Shown here: positions 1-11,106 of the stretch, piece after piece
How the letters are laid out: the number at the start of each line of letters is the position of its first letter
How positions within the stretch are numbered: the stretch's first letter is position 1
NCBI GenBank assembly: GCA_034766995.1
Contig: CM068318.1
Span: forward strand, 1,460,001 to 1,524,000
Reading direction: 5' to 3'
Length of the DNA stretch: 64,000 bases
Origin: Acanthacorydalis orientalis
Lineage: Eukaryota > Arthropoda > Insecta > Megaloptera > Corydalidae
Notes under the pieces: model-generated
What the model saw: the letters and a program-made list of their open reading frames with translations, nothing else
Database searches by the model: none
Told to the model about the DNA's origin: nothing
Position numbers and translations under genes: made by a program

Positions 1-413
1 TATTCAAGAATATTTCTCATTGGATTACACCTCTTTTTAAACTTCTAAAACAGAAACATAAGTGTAAAAAATCAGTTAATTGAATTAATGGTCTATCGAC
101 AGTTATTTCTTTAAATTTTTGTCTTTTTATATCTAATTTTATTAATTTCTCCTCTTGTTACTTGCTTTCTCCATTTTAATTTCTTAATTCAATTCCCTTT
201 ATGATAAAATTAATATTATTATTCTGAAAATATTGTCTGAGATATAAGTATTTAAATTTTCTGAAAGAAATCAATTTAGTTCTATCAGTAAAAAATTAAA
301 AATTAGGTACCTTTAAATTTATATTTCCAATTCAAGAAATGTGTAATACTTTTATATATTTTTTTAATATTATTTTTGTCATAAGAGCAATATTTAAATT
401 TTTGATGTGTTTT
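1..413. other. AT-rich sequence, no gene seen
   Basis: Very AT-rich with only short, low-complexity open frames. No splice-bounded coding stretch and no recognisable repeat boundary could be supported here. Confidence 0.6.
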
Positions 414-1790
414 CCAAAAGACTAACATCATTTTTATACAATTTTAAAACAAATTTATTTGGTTTAATAAGAAATAACTTTTAACAAATTCTGGATATTT
501 TCTAGTGAATATTTTGACTGATTTTTAATTCTTTGTTTACAAAAATCATTATCAATTTGAATCTAAAAAAACGAAATAAATTTACTTAGTATATTTTGAA
601 AAAGTTTTAAAAAAAATTCTTATTTTCAATGCAAGGATTTCGCAGCAATTTCTTCAAAGACTTCTTTTTTTCATCATGATCTTCATTTATTTTCTTATCA
701 AATTTATCTTGAAGGCGACACAAATATCTTGATATTTGGTTGAATCAATTAATAAAAATATAATTAAATTATTTAAATAAATAACAATGTAATTAAAATA
801 CTGATATTTAAACAACAGCTTTTTAGAAATACTGTAATTTATATTTTAGTATTTTTTTCCAAAAGTCTAACATTTTTATATAATTTCTAAAACAAATTTA
901 TTTGGTTTAATAAGTAATTCTGAATATTTAAAAAATTCTGAACATTTTCTAGGTAATCTTTTTGACTGATTTTTAATTCTTTGTTTTCAAAAATTATTAT
1001 AAATTTGAATTTAAGAAAAATAATTCTTAGTATATTTTGAAAACCATTTAAAAAAAATTATTATTATCTTCGATGCAAGATTTTCACAGCAATTTCTTCA
1101 AATACTTCTTTTTTTTCATCATGATCTTCATTTATGTTCTTATCGGATTTATATTGAAGGCGACACAGATATCTTGGTATTTGGTTGAATCAATTAATAA
1201 AAATATAAATAAATTATTTAAATAAGTAAAAATACAATTAAAATACTGATATTTAAACAAGAGATTTCTAGAAATACTGTAATTTATATTTTAGTAATAT
1301 TTTCCAAAATTCTAATATCATTTTATACAAAATTTATTATTATTTTCAATGCATGAATTTCACAGCAATTTCTTCAAAGGCTTCTTTTTTTCATCATGAT
1401 CTTCATTTATTTTCTTATTGGATTTATCTTGGAGGCGACACAGATATCTTGATATTTCATTGAGTCAATTAATAAAAATATTATTAAATTATTTAAATAA
1501 ATAAAAATGTAATTAAAATACTGATATTTAAACAAGAGATTTTTTAGAAATACTGTAATGTATATTTTAGTAATATTCCCCAAAAGTCTAACAACATTTG
1601 TATACAATTTCTAAAACAAATTTATTTGGTTTAATAAGTAATTCTGAACATTTAATAAATTAAAAATTCTGAACATTTTCTAGGGAATCTTTTCGACTGA
1701 TTTTTAATTCTTTGTTTTCAAAAATTATTATCAATTTGAATTTAAAAAAAATACATCTTAGTATATTTTGAAAAACGTTTTAAATCCTAA
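414..1790. repeat. ~445-bp AT-rich tandem repeat, four units
   Basis: A shared phrase beginning ccaaaa recurs at 414, 859, 1304 and 1579, giving spacings of 445, 445 and 275 bp. A second phrase, cagcaatttcttcaaa, recurs near 643, 1087 and 1362 with the same geometry. The third unit therefore carries an internal deletion of about 170 bp. Units have diverged by scattered substitutions, so this is an old array. Short open frames inside it are unlikely to be genes. Confidence 0.85.
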
Positions 1791-1920
1791 ATAAATTTCA
1801 AATATGATTATTTCAATTAAGAAATTAAATTGAGTTTTTTTTTGTTTTTTTGAAAAAAACCTCATGATTGATATTGCAACATTGAAATATTAACAAATGT
1901 TTTCTGGCCTAATCATAGAT

Positions 1921-2434
1921 ATATTTCAAAAGATACAAGTATTTATATTTAATTTTTGAAGCTTCGATTTTACTGATCGACTTAAAAAATATCTAGATGA
2001 GAGAACTGGTAAATTTGTTACTTAAAACAAAACTTTTAAATTATATAGGGAAGGCTCAGAGGTTAATAAGTATAACTGGTAAAAAAATTGAAATAAAATA
2101 TTGAAATGTTTAATAAAAATCATAAATACGAATTTTATCTATTGAAGTTTTTTTTGTCATTCATTGGAGAATTAATTAAAAAGATGACTGGATCGGACAA
2201 ATTATTTCAAGTTCAATTTTATTAAAGGAAGAAAGAGGAATTCCTCTGAACCATTTATGTGTATAAAAAGGAAGTACTGAAGTGACAAATTAGAAAATTT
2301 ATTAATAAATATGTCTTTTAAAAAAGTATGATATGAAGAAAGAAGGGAAATCTGTTGAAAAATGATCTCGTTGAATGCTCTCTGATAAAACAAATCGAGT
2401 TAATTGTATGCACTAACTGCACTTGAATAACTAA

Positions 2435-2471
<37 letters not shown>

Positions 2472-2660
2472 TGTACAAAACAAACGCAATTTCGGGAATC
2501 ACACATTAATCAAATAAATTATGTATCAAAGGCGAGTAATACATACAAGATTCCAAAACGCGATATCACTTTTATTAGAATCTTAATATGTACATTCTGT
2601 TATGAAGCATAATTGATCTGATTACCAAACACACACGGTAATGATACGATTTGTACCATT
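1921..2660. repeat. Diverged, shortened copy of the 3.4-kb array unit
   Basis: Segments here match the later units: gatacaagtattta (also near 5,310), the phrase tattgaagttttttttgtcattcattgg (also near 5,520, 8,780, 12,150 and 15,530), the (TA)n tract at about 2,440-2,466, and the downstream cgcaatttcgggaatcacac segment. The part that carries the small peptide frame in later units is missing. It ends in a degenerate form of the inverted repeat described at 10,721-10,747. Confidence 0.75.
2440..2466. repeat. (TA)n microsatellite
   Basis: Pure TA dinucleotide tract. A TA tract occupies the same place in every large array unit. Confidence 0.95.
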
Positions 2661-4380
2661 ACCCAACAATCCATGGGGAGGGAGTGAAGTTAATAATCAA
2701 AACAAAATTAAGCTACTTTAAATCGACTAGAAACAAAACTTAAAAATCAAATAAAAGCTACAATTAAAGAAAATAAAACAAACAAAATAAAAATACTACT
2801 AATCCAGTAAAAACAAAGCAATACTAATATTAAAAAAATAAAAAATGAAAGCAAAAAATTAATAATCAAACTAATTAAAATATACAGAAAACTCTAAATT
2901 TACTGAATTAACAAATAAAAAAATCTACTTTAAATTGCAACAAAAAAAAAAGAGATTGAAGTTCTGGGACCTGAAAGAGAAAACAAAGAGAAAAAAAACC
3001 ATTCATCCAAGGCTCGAAATCCATCGTGGGAGGAATTAAAGTTAATTATGAAAACAAAATTAAGTTACTTTAAATCGACTAAAAAAAAAACAAAAGACAA
3101 AAGTTATAATTTAAAAAATAAAAATGAAACAAAATAAAACTACTATTAATTCATTAAATACAAATCAATACTAATGTTAAAAAGATTATAAATAAAAGCA
3201 AAAAATTAATAATTAAACTAATTGAAATCTATGAAAAACTCTAAATTTACTGAATCGACAAAGTAAAAAATCTACTTTAAATTACAACAAACAAAACAAG
3301 AGATTGAAGTTCTGGGACCTGAAAGAGAAAACAAAGACAAAAAAAAACCATTGATCTAGGAATCGAAATCCATCGAGGGAGGGATTGAAGTTAATTATTA
3401 AAACAAAATAAAGCTACTTTAAATTGATTTAAACAAAAACTTAAGTCAAATAAAAGTTACAATTAAAAAAATAAAATTGAAACAAAATAAAACTACTACT
3501 AATTCAATAAAAACAAATCAATACTAATATTAAAAAGATTAAAAGCAAAAAATTAACAATCAAACTAATTAAAAACTACAAAAAACTCTAAATTTACTGA
3601 ATCGACAAAGCAAAAAATCTACTTTAAATTACAACAAACAAAAAAGAGATTGAAGTTCTGGGACCTGAAAGAGAAAACAAAGACAAAAAAACCATTGATC
3701 TAGGAATCGAAATCCATCGAGGGAGGGATTGAAGTTAATTATGAAAACAAAATTAAGCTACTTTAAATTGATTAAAACAAAAACTTAAAAGTCAAATAAA
3801 AGTTACGATTAAAAAAAATAAAACTGCAACAAAATAAAAAAAACTACTACTAATTCATTAAAAACAAATCAATACTAATATTAAAAAGAATAAAAGCAAA
3901 AAATTAACAACCAAACTAATTTGAATCTACAGAAAACTAAATGTTCTGAATCGACAAAGTAAAAACTACTTTAAATTACAACAAACTAAAAAAGAGATTG
4001 AAGTTCTGGAATCTGAAAGAGAAAACATGAAAAGAAATACAAATCTTTGATCTAGAACTTGAACTCCATCGAGGGAGGGATTGAAGTTAATTATGAAAAC
4101 AAAAGTAAGCTACTTTAAATCGACTAAAAACAAAACTTAAAAATCAAATTAAAGCTACAATTAAACAAACAAAATTGAAACAAATAAAACTACTACTAAT
4201 TCATTAAAAACAAATCAATACTAATATTAAAAAGAATAAAAGCAAAAAATTAACAACCAAACTAATTAAAATGTACAAAAAATTAATTTACTGAATCGAC
4301 AAAGCAAAAAATCTACTTTAAATTACAAAAAAAAAAAAAAAACACAAAAAAAGAGATTGAAGTTCTGGGACCTGAAAAAG
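2650..4380. repeat. ~350-bp tandem repeat, five units
   Basis: The phrase agagattgaagttctggg recurs at 2951, 3299, 3645, 3993 and 4352 (spacings 348, 346, 348 and 359). Each unit also has an A-rich middle and a tail with ccatcgagggagggattgaagtt. One monomer of the same family lies in each later large unit (ends near 7,690, 11,060, 14,450 and 17,830). The last monomer here runs straight into the mariner reading frame. No coding potential beyond that. Confidence 0.9.
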
Positions 4381-5229
4381 AATAATGTGAATCTCGATAA
4401 TGAGACTCTAGGAAGGTACAAAACCGTTGTGAACGAAGAACATTTAAGAGCCATAGTGGAAGCTAATCCACATACAACAGTTCGAACTCTCGCATGGGAT
4501 TTAAGTGTTAATGTTATGACTGTTTCTCGTCATCTCGCTGCCATATGAAAGGTGAAATAGTTGGGATAAGTGGGTGCCGCACGCATTGACAGATGCTTAG
4601 AAACTGAGACTGAAGAAAAGAAACCGAGAGATTCGGAATGATAAAACTCAATTTTTAAATCGAATTATTACTTGTGATGAAAAGTGGATTCTGTATGATA
4701 ACAGAAAAAGATCTGGACAACGGTTGAGTGCAAACGAAACACCAGGTCACACACCTAGGCAATCATTACACCAAAAGAAACTTACGGTTACTATGTGGTG
4801 GACAAATAAAGAAATAATCCATTATTTTTTAAAATTGCTGATTCATATTGTCGCGAAATCAACAACATGAATGAAAAATTAAAAACAAAACGGCCACTGC
4901 TAATCAATAGATATGGGCCGATACTATTGCAAGAGAATGCTGGACTATACACATCTCGAATCATAATTTCCAAATTAAATTCAATAAATTATGAAGTTTT
5001 ACCGCATCCCTCTCATTTATCAGATTTTTCATCGACATGCTATCATCTTTTTCGCCACTTGGAATATTATTTAAGAAATAAAAAAAAAATCTGAAACCAA
5101 ACAGAAGTGATTCAAGGATTCGAAAACTTTATGAGCTCTAAAAAGGTTTATTTTTATAAAAATGGGATAAAAAATTTAATTTCTCGGTGGAAAAAAAACA
5201 TTGACGCCGATGGAGCTTATTTTGATTAA
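4357..5229 (+). pseudogene. Mariner (irritans-like) transposase pseudogene
   Basis: The first block (4357-4548) reads the second helix-turn-helix, with a TVSRHLAAI motif typical of SETMAR/irritans mariners, and ends in a stop. After more stops and frame changes, the catalytic core appears near 4,660-5,090. CDEKWILYDN contains the first aspartate. The usual HDNARPH motif reads QENAGLYT, so the second catalytic Asp is Glu. LPHPSHLSDFSS keeps the third aspartate region. The C-terminus ends in a motif like SRWKK...DGAYFD followed by TAA at 5,227-5,229. The N-terminal DNA-binding part is missing. In-frame stops and frameshifts make it inactive. Confidence 0.92.
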
Positions 5230-5300
5230 ATATATTTTGTTCTGTTAAAAATACTGCGTTTTAATTCTCACCTACAAATTCCGCAATTTCATATATTACA
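5230..5300 (+). mobile_element. Decayed 3' end of the mariner element
   Basis: After the transposase stop, an AT-rich stretch leads to ctacaaattccgcaatttca near 5,272-5,291. On the other strand this reads as a mariner-like inverted terminal repeat containing aattgcgg. A matching 5' terminal repeat was not found; the element is 5'-truncated and joined to the 350-bp array. Confidence 0.5.
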
Positions 5301-6260
5301 CTCTAATATTTCAAAAGATACAAGTATTTAGATTTAATTTTTGAAGCTTTGATTTTACTGATTGGCTTAAGAAATACCTGGATGAGAGAACTGGTAAACT
5401 TGTTATCTGAAATAAAACTTTTAAATTATGTAGGGGAGGTTCAGATGTTAATAAGTATTACTGATAAAAATTGAGAAATATTGAAAGGTTTAATAAAAAT
5501 CATAAATGATTTTTATCTACTGAAGTTTTTTTTTTGTTATTCATTGGAGAATTAATTAAAAAATGATTGTATCAGACAAAAAGATTAAGGTTCAAATGGT
5601 TAAAAAGAGGAAAGAAGAATTTATTGAAAAATGACTTGTGTTGAATAGCATTTGAACCATTTATGTGAATAAGAAGGAAATATTAAAGTGACAAATTAGA
5701 AAATTGAGAAAATGATTATCGATGTAATAAAAATTAAAAAAAATTATTAACAAATAAGTCATTCAGAAAATTAGCATATAAAGAAATAAGAGAAATTAAT
5801 TGAAAAAGAATTTATGTTGAATGATCTGATATACTTATGTATATAAAAATGAATTATTGAATCAGAAAATTAGAAATACTAGAAGTGATTGTTGATATAA
5901 GAGAAACTTGAAAATTTATTAAAAAATGGCTGTCATCTGAGATACTGTTTAAAGTACAATTTCTGTGAAGAAAGAAATTTAATGAAAAATGGTTTCTGTT
6001 GAATAATATCTGATCTATTTGTGTACATACAAATAAATTATTGAAAGTATTGTTAAAAAATACTGTTGTCTAAGAAACTGTTTATAAATCAATTCTATGA
6101 ACAGAAATTTATTGAAGAATTATTTATTTTGGATGTCCTGTCAACTATAAATATTTATAGAAACAAAATATTGAAAGAGAAAATAAGAAAATCGACAAAA
6201 TCATTGTGGATCCAATAGATATTTGAAAATCTACATCTTTTCAGTTAGATGTAAATCTTA

Positions 6261-6474
6261 GATGAATGAATTTACTGTGGCAGAACCTGTCAGTTCATGC
6301 TAGGAGGTACTTTTACTAATTGTGTATTATTGAGCTTGGTGGTGATGTTGACAGAACATAATGTTAATGGCAAGCAAGATATTTATATGAGAATAGATTA
6401 TAATAAATTTGATTTGTTAGATTGAATTGTTAGATATTTGGCGAAACTTTTTGAATATTTATATGTTCAATAAA
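6261..6474 (+). pseudogene. Broken copy of the array-borne small peptide gene (A1)
   Basis: This aligns with the intact frame at 9,581-9,814. It has the same cag-bounded upstream sequence, an ATG at 6,261 and a closely related first dozen codons, then an in-frame TAG after codon 13. A deletion removes part of the middle. The downstream AATAAA (6,469-6,474) is kept. Confidence 0.6.
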
Positions 6475-7154
6475 AGAAATATCAAGAAAAGAAAATCGAT
6501 GAATTATCTAAAGAATGGTAATTGAAATTTTCTGATAGTTTATTAAATGATAAAAATTAAAAACATTATCGTTTTTGAAGAAGAACTGACAGGAAATTGA
6601 AACGGATTAAATATTATGAAAAGAAATTAATCGATTGAAATCGATGTGGATTTTCTCGACAGCTGAAAGAAAATGTTATTAGAAAATATATCATTTAAAA
6701 AAATATGAATTTACCATTTTTACCTAACGAATCCATCGATGGTAGACACTTTACACTGAACACACTCCGCGAATTCAATCAAAACTAAATTAACCACTTA
6801 ACCAGAATCCGAAAATGTATACAATTTGTATGAACATATTTGTAAGCAGCAATCGCGATTTTCATAAATCCCTTTCGATCATTATTCAAATCGATAGAAA
6901 GCTGAATACATCCAGTGTTCATAAAAATCATACACTTTTTGTCTTCTGCTTAATTAGTTTGCCATTTTGATTAAATTAAGTTTTATCAGATGTCAATGAA
7001 ATGTGATCTCTTTTTTTTTGATCTACTTTTTGTTGAATGATATTTAATCTATTTTCAGATATATAGATACATTTTTCAAATTTAAAATGTTTACTAGTCT
7101 GATAAAACACAAATCGAGTTAACTGTATGCACTAACTGAACTTAAACAACTAAT

Positions 7155-7155
7155 T

Positions 7156-7197
<42 letters not shown>

Positions 7198-7198
7198 T
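7155..7198. repeat. (TA)n microsatellite
   Basis: TA tract, interrupted once by ac, at the conserved place in the A1 unit. Confidence 0.95.
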
Positions 7199-8427
7199 GT
7201 ACTGTAAAACAAAAACGCAATTTCGGGAATCACACATTAACCAAATAAATTATGTATCAATGGCGAATAATACATACAAAATTCTAAAACGCGTTATCAC
7301 TTGTATTAGAATCTTAATATGTACATTCTGCTATGAAGCATAATTGATCTGATTACCAAACACACATGGTAGTGATACGATTTGTATCATTACCCCACAA
7401 TCCATGGCGAGGGAGTGAAGTTAATTATCAAAACAAAATTAACTACTTTAAATCAAATCAAACAAAACTTAAAAATCAAACACTAGCTACAATTAAGAAA
7501 AAATAAAACTACTACTAATTCAATAAAAACAAATCAATACTAATATTAAAAAAAATAAAAAATGAAAGCAGAAAATTAAAAATCAAACTAATTAAAATCT
7601 ACAAAAAACACTAAGTTTACTGAATCGACAAAGCAAAAAATCTACTTTAAATTACAACAAACAAAAAAAGAGATTGAAGTTCTGGGACCTGAAAGAGAAA
7701 ACATGAAAACAAAAAAACACAATAAGCTAGGACTCGAAATCGATTTGATCCGAGCCACTCCTACGCTACACCTGCTACAAGGTGAGACGACATATACAAC
7801 CCGTGAAGCGGATTAATATATGCGTTCCCTGATCTAAGCTGCACGACGGGCAGCCTTAACCTAACACCTGAAAATCATGTGTGGAAAATCGTGGAGTCGA
7901 AGGCTTCAACTTCGCTTTACAGCAATTCATCCACCCCGAAAGCTCCGTGCGTCGATTACAAAAACGACAATCGTTCAATATAACATCTCATATATTGAAG
8001 ACCACCAATTTTGAAATCAACCTAATTTGTGATAATAAATAATAAATATTCATCCACATGCACACATACGGCTGACATCGTTTCAATAACTTGACATTAA
8101 AATGAATGTCGAATTATTTAAACATTTTTTTTAAAACGATATCAGTGAAAACTCACTGAGATAGTAGAGGAAAACACGATGGAAATTGCGTTGCTTTACA
8201 GTAAAAAACAATTCTATTTAAAAAACCTGGTGTCGATTATTTCCTTTACACTGATGATACTTCGCCACAATCCGCTCACCGGCCAGCTCTCCATCTCGGA
8301 CGGGAACCACAGAACACTTAATTGAAACGAGTATACTATATACTATTTTTTAACGGACGGTCGTACGTCCGATCTGACAATCAAGAAGCAAACACTCCCG
8401 GGTGCCTCTCCTCCTGCAGAGCCTCGT

Positions 8428-8443
8428 CGCGGGCGTGCCCGCG
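8428..8443. other. Perfect GC palindrome
   Basis: Seven-base arms (cgcgggc / gcccgcg) with a two-base loop. The same element occurs in copies 2 and 3 of the CpG-rich block. Confidence 0.85.
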
Positions 8444-8668
8444 CGGGCCACCTGGACAGGAGATCGAGGACGCAATCGAAGACCCGAACGACACTCGATA
8501 TTACTTTAAGTACTTTTCGCGCACACACAGAATTCGTAAAAAGAACATTTTGTTTTAGACGAATTCGATAACAAATTATTTTTAAAAACGACACGAACGG
8601 ACGGTTCCGAGTCGTTTTATAAACGCGACCGGCGACGCGACCGAACCGAGTCGGCATGAGAGCTTTTT

Positions 8669-8713
8669 TTCTAATTTAATCGATCGATCCGCGATCGATT
8701 GATTGAATTAGAA
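8669..8713. other. Long hairpin at the end of the CpG-rich block
   Basis: Two 21-nt arms flank a 3-nt loop (cgc). Nineteen positions pair as Watson-Crick and the other two pair as G-U in plus-strand RNA. It also occurs near 12,041-12,085 and 15,425-15,469. It marks the edge between the GC-rich block and the AT-rich part. Confidence 0.85.
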
Positions 8714-9580
8714 GTCAGCCTGCGTTGTTCTAATGAATGACAATGAGTTCTTTAAAAATCATGAATATAAATTTTATCTATTGAAGTTTTTTTTAGTCAT
8801 TCATTGGTGAAATAAATTAAAAAATGACTGGATCAGAGGAATAGTTTAAGGTTCAAATGGTTAAAAAGAAGAAAGAGAAATATATTGAAAAATGACCAGT
8901 GTTGAATGACCTCTGAACCAATTATGTGTATAAGAAAGAAATATTGAAGTCAGAAATTTAAAAATAGAGATAGTGATTGTCGATGTAATAAAAATTAGAA
9001 AATTTATTAAAAAATATGTCATTCGAAAAATTATTATGTGATGAAAGAAGAGAAATTTATTGAAAAATGATTTTTGTTGAGTGATCTCTGATATATTTAT
9101 GTACATAAAAATAAATTATTGAATCAGAAAATTAGATAAACTAGAAGTGATTGTCGATATAATAGAAGATTGAAAATTTATTAACAAATAACTCTCTACT
9201 GAGATATGGTTTAAAGTTCAATTTTTATGAAGAAGGAGGTTTAATGAAGAATAGTTGTATGTTGAATGATATCTGATCCATTTATGTACATAAAAATAAA
9301 TTATTTAATCAGCAAATAAGAAAATCGTTTAACAGGTTGTCTATGAAGTCGAATCTTAAAATTATAATTAAAAAATACTGTTATCTAAGAAATTGTTCAT
9401 AGATCAATTTCGTGAAAAAAGGAGAAATTTATTGAAAGAAAATTATTTCGGATGTTCTGTCAACTGTAAATATTTATAAAAATAAAATATTGAAAGTAAA
9501 AATCAGAAAATCAAAAAACTGATTGTGGTTCCAATAGAAAATTGAAAATCTATAACTTTTCAGTCATAATTAAATCTCAG

Positions 9581-9814
9581 ATGAATAAATTTACTGTGAA
9601 AAAACCTGTCAGTTCACACAGGGGTAATTATGCTGTTTGTATACTATTTAGCTTGGTGATGATGTTGACAGAACAAAATGTCATTGGGAAGCAAGAAATT
9701 TATATGAGAATCGATCAATACATTTCTACAAAAGATATTCATTGTAATATGAATATTATGTATGATTTTAATGGTGGTATTTTTAGGTGTTGTAAGAAAC
9801 TTTTTGAATATTGA
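9581..9814 (+). CDS. Candidate small secreted peptide gene in array unit B1
   Basis: An ATG frame of 77 codons sits just after two candidate splice acceptors (cttttcag ending at 9,563 and aatctcag ending at 9,580). The stop is followed 7 nt later by AATAAA at 9,822-9,827. The product has a basic N-terminus, a hydrophobic stretch (about residues 20-34, YAVCILFSLVMML) that could be a signal peptide, and a short downstream part with Cys residues including a CC pair near the end. An identical frame is at 16,337-16,570; A-type units carry broken versions. No family is recognised. A 5' exon was not identified, so it may be non-functional or part of a longer transcript. Confidence 0.4.
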   Translation: MNKFTVKKPVSSHRGNYAVCILFSLVMMLTEQNVIGKQEIYMRIDQYISTKDIHCNMNIMYDFNGGIFRCCKKLFEY

Positions 9815-9821
9815 TATGTGC

Positions 9822-9827
9822 AATAAA
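9822..9827 (+). promoter_or_regulatory. Candidate polyadenylation signal of the B1 peptide gene
   Basis: AATAAA lies just downstream of the stop codon. It is conserved in all four array copies (6,469, 9,822, 13,193 and 16,578), including the broken ones. Confidence 0.45.
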
Positions 9828-10496
9828 AGAAAAATCAAGAAAAAAAACTTATCTAAGGAATTTTAATTGAAATTTTCTGATAGTTTATTGAATGATAAAA
9901 ATTAAAAACATTATCGCTTTAAAAAAGAACTGACAGGAAATAGAAACGGATTAAATATTATCAAAGAAATTAATTGACTGAACTCGAAGTGGAATTTTTT
10001 GATTGCTGAAATAAAAAGTAATTAGAAAATATATCATTTAAAAAAATAAGAATGTACCTTTTTTACCTAATGAATCCATCGATGGTAGACACTTTACACT
10101 GAATACACTCCGCGAATTTAATCAAAACTAAATTAACCATTTAACCAGAATCCAAAAATATATACAATTTTGTATGAACATATTTGTAAGCAGCAATTAC
10201 GATTTTCATAACTCTCCTTCGACCATTAATCAAATCGACAGAAAGCTGAATACATCTAGTATTCATAAAAATCATACATTGTTTGTCTTCTGTTAATTAG
10301 TTTGCCATTTCGATTAAATTATTAGGTTTTATCAGATATCAATGAAATTAGATCTAATTTTTTTGATCTACTTTATATTGAATGATATTTGATCTATTTT
10401 CAGATAGATACATTTTTTAGATTTAAAATGTTTACCAGTCTGATAAAACAAATCGAGTTAAATGTATGCACTAACTGAACTTAAATAACTAATATG

Positions 10497-10502
10497 TATA
10501 TG

Positions 10503-10551
<49 letters not shown>
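10497..10551. repeat. (TA)n microsatellite
   Basis: TA tract with a few TG interruptions, at the conserved place in unit B1. Confidence 0.95.
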
Positions 10552-10555
<4 letters not shown>

Positions 10556-10720
10556 TGTAAAACAAAAACGCAATTTCGGGAATCACACATTAACCAAATA
10601 AATTATGTATCAATGGCGAATAATAAATACAAGATTCCAAAACGCGTTATCACTTGTATTAGAATCTTAATATGTACATTCTGTTATGAAGCATAATTGA
10701 TCTGATTACCAAACACACAT

Positions 10721-10747
10721 GGTAATGATACGATTTGTATCATTACC
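10721..10747. other. Perfect 11-bp inverted repeat conserved in array units
   Basis: ggtaatgatac and gtatcattacc flank a 5-nt spacer. The same element is present, perfect or with one mismatch, near 2,637, 7,368, 14,106 and 17,473, always upstream of the 350-bp monomer. It could form a cruciform or be a binding site; its function is unknown. Confidence 0.8.
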
Positions 10748-11106
10748 CCACAATCCATGGCGAGGGAGTGAAGTTAATTATCAAAACAAAATTAAGCTAC
10801 TTTAAATCAACTAGGAACAAAACTTAAAAATCAAATAAAAGCTATAATTAAAGAAAATAAAACTGAAACAATATAAAACTACTACTAATTCAATAAAAAC
10901 AAATCAATACTAATATTAAAAAAAAAATAAAAAATGAAAGCAGAAAATTAAAAATCAAACTAATTAAAATCTACAAAAAACACTAAGTTTACTGAATCGA
11001 CAAAGCAAAAAATCTACTTTAAATTACAACAAACAAAAAAAGAGATTGAAGTTCTGGGACCTGAAAGAGAAAACATGAAAACAAAAAAACACAATAAGCT
11101 AGGACT

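Larger units (their letters stand above)
5300..7734. repeat. Large array unit, type A (A1)
   Basis: First A-type variable part of the ~3.37-kb unit. It contains several degenerate ~150-180-bp subrepeats (frames like tttattgaaaaatgattt followed by ttatgtacataaaaataaattattga), the broken peptide frame, a conserved block near 6,720-6,830, a (TA)n tract and one 350-bp monomer. It is most like 12,530-14,490 and differs more from the B parts. Confidence 0.85.
7735..8735. repeat. CpG-rich block of the large array unit (copy 1)
   Basis: A ~1-kb island of CpG-dense sequence inside AT-rich satellite DNA. It repeats essentially unchanged at 11,107 and 14,491 and is truncated at 17,859. It contains a 37-codon ATG frame (7,703-7,816) crossed by a strong donor-like caag|gtgag at about 7,782, and open stretches on both strands (for example 8,343-8,657 minus and 8,322-8,558 plus). 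It also has a TATA-like run near 8,333-8,347 and two strong hairpins. I recognise no protein domain. Because the copies are identical, open frames are not evidence of selection. A promoter or first exon for the downstream peptide frame is possible but unproven. Confidence 0.8.
8736..11106. repeat. Large array unit, type B (B1)
   Basis: AT-rich part of the unit, near-identical to 15,492-17,858 at an offset of 6,756 bp. It holds degenerate ~150-180-bp subrepeats, the intact small peptide frame, the conserved block near 10,070-10,150, a (TA)n tract and one 350-bp monomer. The first ~400 bp match A2 as well. B and A types differ after the point equivalent to about 12,530. Confidence 0.9.

Noticed and set aside
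7884..7910. Anticodon-arm-like stem (cgaag...cttcg with a 7-nt loop) suggesting a tRNA relic
   Set aside because: No T-arm, no acceptor stem pairing and no U33 equivalent; chance hairpin.
8343..8657. 104-codon minus-strand frame in the CpG-rich block (also at 11,715 and 15,099)
   Set aside because: Arg-rich with no recognised domain. Copies are identical because the DNA is recently duplicated, so its persistence is not evidence of coding. A GC-rich stretch has few stops by chance.
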